From B4-G1 sp964393895 (lineage in GTDB: Bacteria; Chloroflexota; Anaerolineae; B4-G1): a DNA stretch of 34,162 bases. Shown piece after piece: positions 27,816 through 33,882 of the stretch. The stretch covers positions 1-34,162 of the forward strand of contig CAYMWP010000033.1 of the NCBI GenBank assembly GCA_964393895.1, written 5' to 3'. The stretch's first letter is position 1, and each line of letters starts with the position of its first letter. A model generated the notes under the pieces. The model searched no databases. It had not been told where the DNA came from and saw nothing but the letters and a program-made list of their open reading frames with translations. Position numbers and translations under genes: made by a program.

Positions 27816-27829
27816 CGAACTTTTGTTCT
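27816..27829. promoter_or_regulatory. LexA-box-like palindrome upstream of the integrase
   Basis: CGAACTTTTGTTCT fits the GAAC-N4-GTTC core of the Gram-positive-type LexA operator. It lies about 70 bp from the integrase start. Integron integrase genes are known to be SOS-controlled in several bacteria. One site by chance is possible. Confidence 0.42.
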
Positions 27830-28056
27830 GTTTTACCACACGTCGAGTTGAAAGTCAAGAGTTACAGTGGATATTTGTCCACCAATTCTTCCTACAGGGG
27901 GTCTAAAATTGCCCATTGGAAATCTAAGACCCTAAATGGAAGCAAGAGTGGACGATTGGCAATCAAAGACACGAATTAGGCACATGATTGCTTATTGGAA
28001 ATCTAATAGTTCGTCGGCTTCGCTCTCCCCCCAAAAGCGGGGGAGGCTCGCCGCCG

Positions 28057-28294
28057 AACGGCGCGAGCTAACAGCGAGGTTCGCGTCTTTGCTCATCGCA
28101 CCTGATGAACAAGTAGCGACGCGCGCGGAAGGTTCCTTTCCAGTTTCGCCGGATACGCACCCGCGAAGCCGACGAACAACTCGCTGAACCCGACCGACCT
28201 GTCTGGACTTTTGTTCAGCAGGACGAGGTGAACAAGGTGATTATCACCAGATGCGCACACTGCAAAGCCGGTCGGCGGGTTAGCTCGCGCCGTT
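28057..28294. repeat. 238-bp region bounded by perfect 16-bp inverted repeats
   Basis: AACGGCGCGAGCTAAC (28057-28072) and its exact complement GTTAGCTCGCGCCGTT (28279-28294). A nested pair, AACCCGACCGAC (28187-28198) with GTCGGCGGGTT (28271-28281), is complementary apart from one bulge. The 5'-CTAAC...GTTAG-3' ends recall integron attC sites, but the core heptamers do not fit RYYYAAC/GTTRRRY. The remainder of 27830-28327 shows only repeated ATTGGAAATCTAA motifs (near 27915 and 27993) and no gene. Confidence 0.6.
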
Positions 28295-28327
28295 AGCCGC
28301 GTCAGCGGTTGAGCAAGAGCGTTCTTG

Positions 28328-28356
28328 TTGTCAGCAAGCTCGCCTGGCTGTATAAT
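28328..28356 (+). promoter_or_regulatory. promoter of the BrnT/BrnA-like operon (leaderless)
   Basis: TTGTCA (28328-28333), a 17-bp spacer and consensus TATAAT (28351-28356). The ATG begins 7 bases after the hexamer, where transcription would start, so the mRNA is probably leaderless. Confidence 0.7.
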
Positions 28357-28362
28357 GGAAGC

Positions 28363-28647
28363 ATGAAGATTCACCAGATAATCTGGCCTGAGGACAGGAT
28401 TGACCACATCGCTTCACACGGGATAGACCCTGACGAAGTGGAAGACGTGTGCTTTGGCCAAGCCCTGGTGCTACGAGCCAAGTCCAAAGGAGAGAATCCC
28501 GTCTATTACGTTCTGAGTCAAACGGCAGAGGGGCGGTATTTGTTTTGTGTAGTGATTCAATTTCCTGATGGCAATGGATACCCTGTTACGGCTCGATCAA
28601 TGACTCGCAAGGAAAGACAGCGATTTAACCGGTGGAAGAAAAGATGA
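28363..28647 (+). CDS. brnT: BrnT-family toxin
   Basis: This 94-residue protein fits the BrnT family: MKIHQIIWPEDRIDHIASHGIDPDEVEDV, then VYYVLSQTAEGRYLFCVVIQF, and the C-terminal ARSMTRKERQRFNRWKK block with R and K/R residues used for RNA cleavage in RelE-fold toxins. BrnT is a ribonuclease toxin neutralised by BrnA. The start is set by the promoter, whose -10 ends at 28356, which excludes the earlier in-frame ATG at 28309. Toxin-first gene order, with the antitoxin ATG overlapping the stop (ATGA), fits brnTA operons. Confidence 0.8.
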   Translation: MKIHQIIWPEDRIDHIASHGIDPDEVEDVCFGQALVLRAKSKGENPVYYVLSQTAEGRYLFCVVIQFPDGNGYPVTARSMTRKERQRFNRWKKR

Positions 28648-28898
28648 ACCAAACGATTCCCAAAACTGATTCTATTGAGGAACTGGCAAGATTCTGGGAT
28701 GCGCACGATATAACAGATTTTGAAGACCAGTTGGAAGAAGTCACCGAGTCAGTATTTCAGCGCGAAATGGAGGCCATTTCCGTGCCTCTGAATCCCCAAG
28801 AAATCGAAGCAGTTAAGCGAATTGCCGAATCCACAGGGGTCGAGTATTCTGTTTTGATTAGGGGATGGGTGCTTGAAAAGCTTTACTCGTCATCTTGA
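28644..28898 (+). CDS. BrnA/CopG-type antitoxin
   Basis: This 84-residue protein starts at the ATG overlapping the toxin stop; a GTG at 28632 is a possible alternative. The N-terminal part has DSIEELARFWDAHDITDFEDQLEEV, common in CopG-type antitoxins, and the end (VPLNPQEIEAVKRIAESTGVEYSVLIRGWVLEKL) is a ribbon-helix-helix DNA-binding fold. It should bind the BrnT-like toxin and repress the operon. The 119-bp repeat begins 57 bp downstream. Confidence 0.78.
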   Translation: MNQTIPKTDSIEELARFWDAHDITDFEDQLEEVTESVFQREMEAISVPLNPQEIEAVKRIAESTGVEYSVLIRGWVLEKLYSSS

Positions 28899-28955
28899 GT
28901 TCAAACGACCATTCTCTCAGGCGGGTGTCTGAGCCGGCTGGGGTCGAGGCGGCAT

Positions 28956-29074
28956 AAGTTATGGTCGCTGGGGGAATCGCTTCCCCCAGCGCCACTCCCG
29001 AACGGAGCGTAACACCCCCTCGGCAAGCTCGGGATGTATTTCGCGTTACTCCGCTCTTCAGTCCGAGGGCCATT
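28956..29074. repeat. 119-bp structured repeat, copy 1
   Basis: It is identical to 30668-30786 except for one base (GATGTATTT against GATGTACTT). It contains a strong hairpin (CGCTGGGGGAA, loop TCGC, complement) and a second imperfect hairpin with GGAGCGTAAC and GTTACTCC arms around CCCC...GGG. Each copy lies about 60 bp downstream of a TA operon. It has no convincing reading frame. Confidence 0.9.
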
Positions 29075-29075
29075 G

Positions 29076-29324
29076 TCACTGGCACTGTCTGCCGTGGATT
29101 TGGTCGTGGCAGTGACCGTGTAGCATCACCAGGTTAGCGTACCGATTGTTCAACCGATCCCTGTCCCAGTGATGGACTTTGATCACGTCCTCTGCCGCAA
29201 AGTACAGCCCGCAAAGCCCACAACGACGTTCGGCGAAGGAACGCCTCGTTCCCGTATATGCACTGTTGCAGGCGGAAAACGTTCCGTTCGATGTCTTTTC
29301 ACGGAAGCGATTTCCAGTCTTCAA
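29076..29324 (-). pseudogene. HNH endonuclease fragment
   Basis: The C-terminal half shows an HNH site: CGLCG and VIKVHHWDRDRLNNRYANLVMLHGHCHDQIHG, as found at the end of group II intron reverse transcriptases and stand-alone HNH proteins. The first about 30 residues look out of place and no ribosome site was found, so this is probably the end of a larger, decayed gene. Weak traces of similar sequence (GVSVELDDVTPRA) appear in another frame at about 29376-29450. It ends next to the 119-bp repeat. Confidence 0.55.
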
Positions 29325-29563
29325 TATGTCGCCTTCTTCTTACGCTTCGGGCTACACTTGCCATAAGACCTGACCTCATTGTCCATAGCCACATGCTCGA
29401 GGTGTGACGTCGTCTAGCTCGACGCTGACGCCTCGCCAAAGGCGTGCCCTCGCTCCTGACGATGTGCAACCTCCGGTTGCCGATGACCAGTCGCACGCCA
29501 TAGAGCCTGTCCTGAGCAAGGCGAAGGAGCAGCGCTCTCTTCCATCCACCTGGGGGCTAGGAG
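29325..29563. other. degraded sequence upstream of the HNH fragment
   Basis: No intact gene. Several overlapping - strand frames give short peptides with possible decayed HNH/reverse-transcriptase-like pieces. Similarity was judged by eye only. Confidence 0.35.
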
Positions 29564-29592
29564 TTGATGTTTTGCACAATTCGTGCTATCAT
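29564..29592 (+). promoter_or_regulatory. candidate promoter before a small open frame
   Basis: TTGATG (29564-29569), a 17-bp spacer and TATCAT (29587-29592); an ATG follows 9 bases later at 29602. The layout resembles the two TA promoters. Confidence 0.4.
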
Positions 29593-29601
29593 CTCACCTA
29601 G

Positions 29602-29838
29602 ATGGACACACAGTTGTCAAAGTTCTGGCGACCGGAAGGCCGTGGCTGCCTTCGATCACCTGACCCTGGCCCTCCATCCCCCGTTGTTCCAACGGTTTCG
29701 GAGGAACGGGTCGCACCCAGCGCATGCAGCCGACAAGTGGGACTCGGCGCGTTTTTTGAGCCTGTTTCCGGCTTCAAGCTCTTTCCGCTCCCAAACCGAA
29801 TCCACACCCGCCCACTTGCGGCTAACGCAGACCGTTAG
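29602..29838 (+). CDS. small hypothetical protein, doubtful
   Basis: This 78-codon frame begins MDTQLSKFWRPEGRG. It is unrecognised, Pro/Arg-rich and has no ribosome site. It is kept only because a promoter-like pair ends 9 bases before its ATG. Other frames across the same stretch are equally long, so it may not be a gene. No gene was seen in 29839-29942; a CTAAC/GTTAG pair near 29819-29838 is noted. Confidence 0.2.
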   Translation: MDTQLSKFWRPEGRGCLRSPDPGPPSPVVPTVSEERVAPSACSRQVGLGAFFEPVSGFKLFPLPNRIHTRPLAANADR

Positions 29839-29942
29839 CACGGCCAATCACATACAGCCAGATAGAAATAGAGTGATAAAAACGACCACGTACACAGTGC
29901 TGTTTCCAGTAAACTTAGGGTACAGGTCACTTATCGCCTAGC

Positions 29943-29971
29943 TTGCTCGTTTGTTTGCATTGTGCTAATAT
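29943..29971 (+). promoter_or_regulatory. promoter of the RelE/HTH operon (leaderless)
   Basis: TTGCTC (29943-29948), a 17-bp spacer and TAATAT (29966-29971). The ATG starts 7 bases after the hexamer, the same geometry as the BrnT promoter. Confidence 0.6.
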
Positions 29972-29977
29972 TATCGT

Positions 29978-30235
29978 ATGTACAGAATCGTATTCGCGAA
30001 ACGGGCTGATCAGGCGCTTCGCGGGATGCCACGCAATACAGCCAATCGGATCCGCAAGAAGTTGGATCGAATTGCCAGTGCTCCTCACGCGAAACACAAC
30101 AACGTAACCAGATTACAGAATCGTCCGGCTTACCGTCTACGAGTCGGTGACTGGCGCGTGATCTACGAGATACGAGAAGATGAACTCGTCATCCTTGTCC
30201 TGAAGATCGGGCCGCGCGGAGGTGTATACCGATGA
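29978..30235 (+). CDS. RelE/ParE-family toxin
   Basis: The 85-residue protein MYRIVFAKRADQALRGMP... has the RelE fold pattern: NRIRKKLDRIA, LQNRPAYRLRVGDWRVIYEI, and the final strand LVILVLKIGPRGGVYR. RelE-type toxins cleave mRNA on the ribosome; the conserved R residues near 53-60 and the RGGVYR end fit. The operon is toxin-first; the antitoxin ATG overlaps its stop (ATGA). Comparing this intact end with the gene at 26208 shows what that toxin has lost. Confidence 0.88.
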   Translation: MYRIVFAKRADQALRGMPRNTANRIRKKLDRIASAPHAKHNNVTRLQNRPAYRLRVGDWRVIYEIREDELVILVLKIGPRGGVYR

Positions 30236-30606
30236 ACGTACAAATCATTGAAAGAGAAGGCAAGCCCGAGTGGGCAGTAATTCCATACACAACCTACTTG
30301 CGTCTGACGGAAGACGCGGAGATGCTGCAAGACATTCGTGATTACGATGAAGCCAAAAAAGCAATAGAGAATGGTGAAGAGCTCGTACCCAGTGAGGTGA
30401 CCTACGCCATTCTCGATGGTAAAAATCCAATCAGGGTATGGCGTGAGCATCGTGGTTTCACGCAACAGCGGTTGGCGGAGATTGCCGGTATCAGCACTCC
30501 CTATTTATCTCAAATCGAATCCGGCAAGCGCAAGGGAACCACTGATGCGCTAACCGCTATCGCAAAGGCGCTTGGCCTTTCTTGGGATGACATCGTAAGC
30601 TCGTAG
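30232..30606 (+). CDS. HTH-type antitoxin (Phd-like N-terminus, XRE C-terminus)
   Basis: This 124-residue protein has an N-terminal Phd-like part (EREGKPEWAVIPYTTYLRL) and a C-terminal helix-turn-helix (about 68-120; FTQQRLAEIAGISTPYLSQIESG). It should bind and inhibit the RelE-like toxin and repress the shared promoter. The 119-bp repeat starts 61 bp after its stop, the same spacing as behind the BrnA-like gene. Confidence 0.88.
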   Translation: MNVQIIEREGKPEWAVIPYTTYLRLTEDAEMLQDIRDYDEAKKAIENGEELVPSEVTYAILDGKNPIRVWREHRGFTQQRLAEIAGISTPYLSQIESGKRKGTTDALTAIAKALGLSWDDIVSS

Positions 30607-30667
30607 AGTCGAGCATCGTCAAAGGCTGCGCATCAAGTTGTTCTTACACAAGTGAGGAGGGCGGCCC

Positions 30668-30786
30668 AAGTTATGGTCGCTGGGGGAATCGCTTCCCCCA
30701 GCGCCACTCCCGAACGGAGCGTAACACCCCCTCGGCAAGCTCGGGATGTACTTCGCGTTACTCCGCTCTTCAGTCCGAGGGCCATT
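30668..30786. repeat. 119-bp structured repeat, copy 2
   Basis: This is the second copy of 28956-29074 (118/119 identical), in the same orientation. The next base but one (30788) is the likely end of the IS21-family element, which therefore abuts this repeat. Confidence 0.9.
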
Positions 30787-30797
30787 ATGTTTGTCAA

Positions 30798-30907
30798 CCG
30801 AAAAATGACCCACTTGATAGCCGAAAAGTGACCCACTTGGGCCTCCGTAGAGAGGCTGTGATCATCGAAAAGTGACCCTTTTGATTGTTAGAAAGTGACC
30901 CACCTGG
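30798..30907. repeat. IS21-type multiple terminal repeats
   Basis: Four related direct repeats: CCGAAAAATGACCCACTTG (30798-30816), CCGAAAAGTGACCCACTTG (30821-30839), TCGAAAAGTGACCCTTTTG (30865-30883) and TTAGAAAGTGACCCACCTGG (30888-30907). Such arrays are the transposase (IstA) binding sites of IS21-family ends. Confidence 0.8.
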
Positions 30908-30946
30908 TGGGCGCCTGGTGAGTCGCAGGCGCCTTTCAGGGTGAAA

Positions 30947-31663
30947 TTAGCTCTTTGACAACTCAGTAGACGAGTCAGTCTGTCGTTGCAGGCTCTGCCG
31001 AAAGCGGTAGCTCTCACCTGCGAATTCCAGAATGTGGCAGCGATGCGTCAGGCGATCCAGCAGCGCGCTGGTGAGTCGCGGATCGCCAAAGACCTCGGTC
31101 CACTCGGCAAAGGCCAAGTTGGAAGTGACGATCAGCGAACCCCGCAGATACTTCTGGCTGATGAAGGCGAAGAGCATCTGGGCTCCGCGTTGGCTGAAGG
31201 GGACGAACCCCACTTCGTCCAAGATGACCAGATCGTGTCTCATCAGGCGGCTCTCCAGCTTGCTCAAGGTATGAGCTTCTTGGGCTTCCAGGAGATCGTT
31301 GATCAACCCGGCGGCGGTGTAGAAACGCACGCGGCATCCTCGTTCACAGGCAGCCAAGCCCAGGGCGATGGCCACGTGCGTTTTCCCGGTGCCGATGGCG
31401 CCGATCAGGGCTACGTTCTCGTGGCGCTGAATGTACTCGCCGCGGGCCAGGCCCAGCACTTTGGTTTGCTTGAGGCTCGGGATAGCAGCGAAGTCGAACT
31501 CATCCAGGGTACGCAAGACGGGGAAGTGTGCTTCCTGCACCCGTCGCTTGCGGCGGTTGATGTCCCGTTGGTTAGCCTCGTGTTCCAGGAGTGCCAGCAG
31601 GTATTCCTCGTAGGGTTGCCCGCTCTGGGCAGCCTCCTGAGCGAACTTGCGATAGTTGGCGGC
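30947..31663 (-). pseudogene. istB: IstB-type transposition helper ATPase, 5'-truncated
   Basis: The frame encodes NYRKFAQEAAQSGQPYEEY, then a Walker A GAIGTGKTHVAIALGLAA, Walker B LVILDEVGFVPFSQRG and a SNLAFAEWTEVFGDPRLTSALLDRLTH block, all diagnostic of the AAA+ protein IstB. The first residues (normally about 20-30 more) are missing: the frame meets a TAA that belongs to the terminal repeat of the neighbouring recombinase element at 31664. A GTG at 31540 would give 197 residues with both Walker motifs, but without istA it has no partner here. Confidence 0.85.
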
Positions 31664-31675
31664 TTATACGTAACA
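31664..31675. repeat. left terminal inverted repeat of the two-recombinase element
   Basis: TTATACGTAACA; the exact complement lies at 33871-33882. Its TAA, read on the - strand, closes the istB frame. Confidence 0.75.
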
Positions 31676-31705
31676 CCGTGAGGCCCGTTGTGGGTAACAG
31701 AATGG

Positions 31706-32587
31706 TTACTTATCTTGGTTGGCAGCCAACACTTTTTCTATACCGTTGAAGTAGTCGTTACGCACCTTCTGATTAGAGACCCGCGTGTATCGCTGGGTCG
31801 TGGTCACGCTTGCGTGACCTAACAGCTCTTTAACAGTCACAATATCGGCTCCTCCTTCCAGGAGATTGGTGGCAAAGGTGTGTCGCAGCGGGTGGCAACT
31901 GACCGGCACGTTCGCTTCACGGCTGTAGTACTCAATCCGTTTCTGTATGCCCCGGACGGAAATACCCTGCCCTTCGTAGGTACCCTTTTGTACCAGGAAG
32001 AGGCAGGGGCAACTGGCGTCGGCTCGCTGGCGCAGGTATGCCTCCAGAGCAGACATGGCATCTTCGCTGAGGTACACGCGGCGACCCTTGCCTCCCTTGC
32101 CTCTGCGCACCACCAGCCGCCGACGGGCCAGGTCGAGGTCGTCCAACTTCAAGTCGGCGATTTCCTTCACTCGTAGCCCAGTACGTAAGATCAGGATCAC
32201 GATGGCGCGGTCGCGCAGGTCTCGAACGACGGCGAGGAGACGCTGCACTTGCTCGTCCTTCAGTGGGCGCGGCAAGGGACGGTCTTTCTTCAAGTAGTGG
32301 GTCAGGCGCACCGGTAACACCAGATCGTAGGCTTGTTCTTCCCGCAGGTAAACGTACAAGCGCCGCAGAGCACAGAGGCGGCGGTTGATCGTCGCCGGGG
32401 AGAGGTCTCGTTCCTGCTGCTGCTCAATGTATCGCTCCACGTCCGCGGGCGTGACGGCGAGCACATCCGAGTGTCTCTGGGCAAAGAAACCGCGCAGATC
32501 GTGCATGTAGCTGCGGATGGTATGGGGAGCATAGTTCTTCCGTTCCAGATAGCGACAGAAGAGCGTCAGGGCCTCTTGCTCAGTCAT
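31706..32587 (-). CDS. tyrosine recombinase, second gene of the element
   Basis: The 293-residue protein starts at MTEQEALTLFCRYLERKNYA; the longer open frame upstream only shadows the first recombinase. The N-terminal SAM-like domain (about 1-90: YAPHTIRSYMHDLRGFF) is followed by a catalytic domain with R (RTGLRVKEIADL), K (RGKGGKGR), H-x-x-R (CHPLRHTFATNLL), H (ELLGHASVTTT) and Y (TQRYTRV): a complete set. It should cut and rejoin DNA through a Tyr-DNA link. Its start overlaps the end of the first recombinase by 8 bases, suggesting co-translation. Confidence 0.9.
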   Translation of the reverse strand: MTEQEALTLFCRYLERKNYAPHTIRSYMHDLRGFFAQRHSDVLAVTPADVERYIEQQQERDLSPATINRRLCALRRLYVYLREEQAYDLVLPVRLTHYLKKDRPLPRPLKDEQVQRLLAVVRDLRDRAIVILILRTGLRVKEIADLKLDDLDLARRRLVVRRGKGGKGRRVYLSEDAMSALEAYLRQRADASCPCLFLVQKGTYEGQGISVRGIQKRIEYYSREANVPVSCHPLRHTFATNLLEGGADIVTVKELLGHASVTTTQRYTRVSNQKVRNDYFNGIEKVLAANQDK

Positions 32588-33797
32588 CGTCCTCCCCCTT
32601 CTCCACGTGCTGTCGTGCCTGCACTTGATCCATCGCGGCGAAGTAGTTTTGCCGCTTGGTACCGTCACTGAGGCGAGCGTATAGTTGGGTGGTGGTGATA
32701 AGATCGTGACCCAACAACTTTTGCAACGTCGTGAGCGGCACCCCCGCGTTGAGCAACTGCGTGGCGAAGGTGTGCCGCAGGCTCTTGGCCGAATGAGGCT
32801 TCTCGATGCCTGCCAGAGCCAGGTAGCGCTTGAAACGCTCGTTGATCGTACACACCTGGATGCGTTTGGTCTTCTTGGTGAAGAACAACCGTGACACCTC
32901 CGGGAAAGGAGCACGTTGCGCTAACCAGACTTCCAAAGCAGCTTTGGTGTCGGCGCTGAAGTAGACGATGCGGCCCAGACCGTTCTTCTCGCCGCGCTCA
33001 ATGCGCACCGTCTGACGCTCCAGGTCTACATCGACCAAGTTGAGAGCCGCCGCTTCTCCCACTCGCAGACCGCTGCGCAGAAAGAGCAGGAACATAGCAC
33101 GGTCCATTTCATCCTGGATGACCGCCAGGAAGCGGCGTACTTCCTCGTCCGTCATTGCCTGGGGCAGTGGGTCCTCCCTCTCGCGCAGGTAGTGGCCTTC
33201 CAAAACCGGGTTGCGCTCCACTTGCTCCTGGTCGAGCAGGAAACGGAAGAAACCGCAGATGGCGGAAAGATGGTTGTTGATCGTCACCCCTTTCAGAGAA
33301 CGGGCCTGCAAGCGGTCGATGTAGGCGCTGATGGTGTAGCGATCCACCCGACTCAACTGGGACTGCTGCTCAAGAGATAGGGCCTGGACGAAGGCAGTGA
33401 GCAGGTACATTATACTCTTAATCGTGGCCGGTGAATAGTTGCGGCGTCGCAAGGTTTTCAGGTAGGTCCTGACCTGGTGGGCCGTTGGAGCAGGTACACC
33501 GGCCAGCCGAGGTGTCAGCAGGTCAGGTTCGGGAGCCTGGATCAGCCCTCGCTGTCGCAGGAAGAGATGGAAGGTGCGTAGGTAGTAGGAGAGCGGTCCA
33601 CCTCGGTTCTGGATGTACTGTTCCACATCCACATCGTGCAGTTCGCTCAGGCTTTCAGTCCCGAGGGTCAGGAAGTAGCGAGCGGCTCGGAGCTTCTTCT
33701 CGGCCAGGTAGTATTGCCAGCGTCGCAGATACTCCCGGTAGTCGGCGAGCAGTTGCTCCTTCTCGACGGACAGGGAGAAAAGCGTGATATGTGTCAT
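32580..33797 (-). CDS. tyrosine recombinase, first gene of the element
   Basis: The 405-residue protein starts at MTHITLFSL, behind a strong GGAGGTGATT ribosome site. An extended N-terminal part (about 1-110: YREYLRRWQYYLAEKKL) precedes a SAM-like domain (about 115-210) and the catalytic domain with R (RSGLRVGEAAAL), K (ERGEKNGLGR), KLLGHDLITTT and Y (TTQLYARL). At the H-x-x-R box it reads AKSLRHTFAT, so the usual His is replaced by Lys (position by eye). With its neighbour it forms a two-gene unit; the longer first, shorter second arrangement recalls RitA and RitB. A TATAAT (33850-33855, - strand) may be its -10. Confidence 0.88.
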   Translation of the reverse strand: MTHITLFSLSVEKEQLLADYREYLRRWQYYLAEKKLRAARYFLTLGTESLSELHDVDVEQYIQNRGGPLSYYLRTFHLFLRQRGLIQAPEPDLLTPRLAGVPAPTAHQVRTYLKTLRRRNYSPATIKSIMYLLTAFVQALSLEQQSQLSRVDRYTISAYIDRLQARSLKGVTINNHLSAICGFFRFLLDQEQVERNPVLEGHYLREREDPLPQAMTDEEVRRFLAVIQDEMDRAMFLLFLRSGLRVGEAAALNLVDVDLERQTVRIERGEKNGLGRIVYFSADTKAALEVWLAQRAPFPEVSRLFFTKKTKRIQVCTINERFKRYLALAGIEKPHSAKSLRHTFATQLLNAGVPLTTLQKLLGHDLITTTQLYARLSDGTKRQNYFAAMDQVQARQHVEKGEDDD

Positions 33798-33870
33798 ACC
33801 AATCACCTCCTTGCGGTGATTGTGTCTCCACAAAGGACCGATGATCGGTATTATATCCGATTCTATCAGA

Positions 33871-33882
33871 TGTTACGTATAA
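33871..33882. repeat. right terminal inverted repeat of the two-recombinase element
   Basis: TGTTACGTATAA, exact complement of 31664-31675. Between it and the first recombinase lies a small palindrome, ACCGATGATCGGT (33837-33849). Confidence 0.75.

Larger units (their letters stand above)
30788..31663 (-). mobile_element. IS21-family element, one end plus truncated istB
   Basis: The end begins TGTTTGTCAACCG, followed by multiple terminal repeats of the type CGAAAAGTGACCCACTTG and then istB in its usual position close to the element end. istA and the other end are missing: sequence at 31664 switches to a different element. It is therefore a partial IS21-type copy. Confidence 0.75.
31664..33882 (-). 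mobile_element. 2.2-kb element with two tyrosine recombinases and 12-bp terminal inverted repeats
   Basis: Perfect inverted repeats TTATACGTAACA (31664-31675) and TGTTACGTATAA (33871-33882) enclose two overlapping recombinase genes and almost nothing else. One end cuts istB. The plan recalls recombinase-trio (RIT) elements, which carry three such genes; here only two are seen. No target duplication was recognised in the flanks. Confidence 0.68.

Noticed and set aside
28956..29074. Calling the 119-bp repeat a canonical attC site
   Set aside because: The expected RYYYAAC and GTTRRRY cores are not at its ends; the TAAC/GTTA arms are internal and bulged, so it is listed as a repeat only.
28858..29085. 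- strand open frame over the 119-bp repeat (and its twin at 30633-30836)
   Set aside because: The shared peptide comes only from the repeat; there is no ribosome site and the flanks diverge at once.
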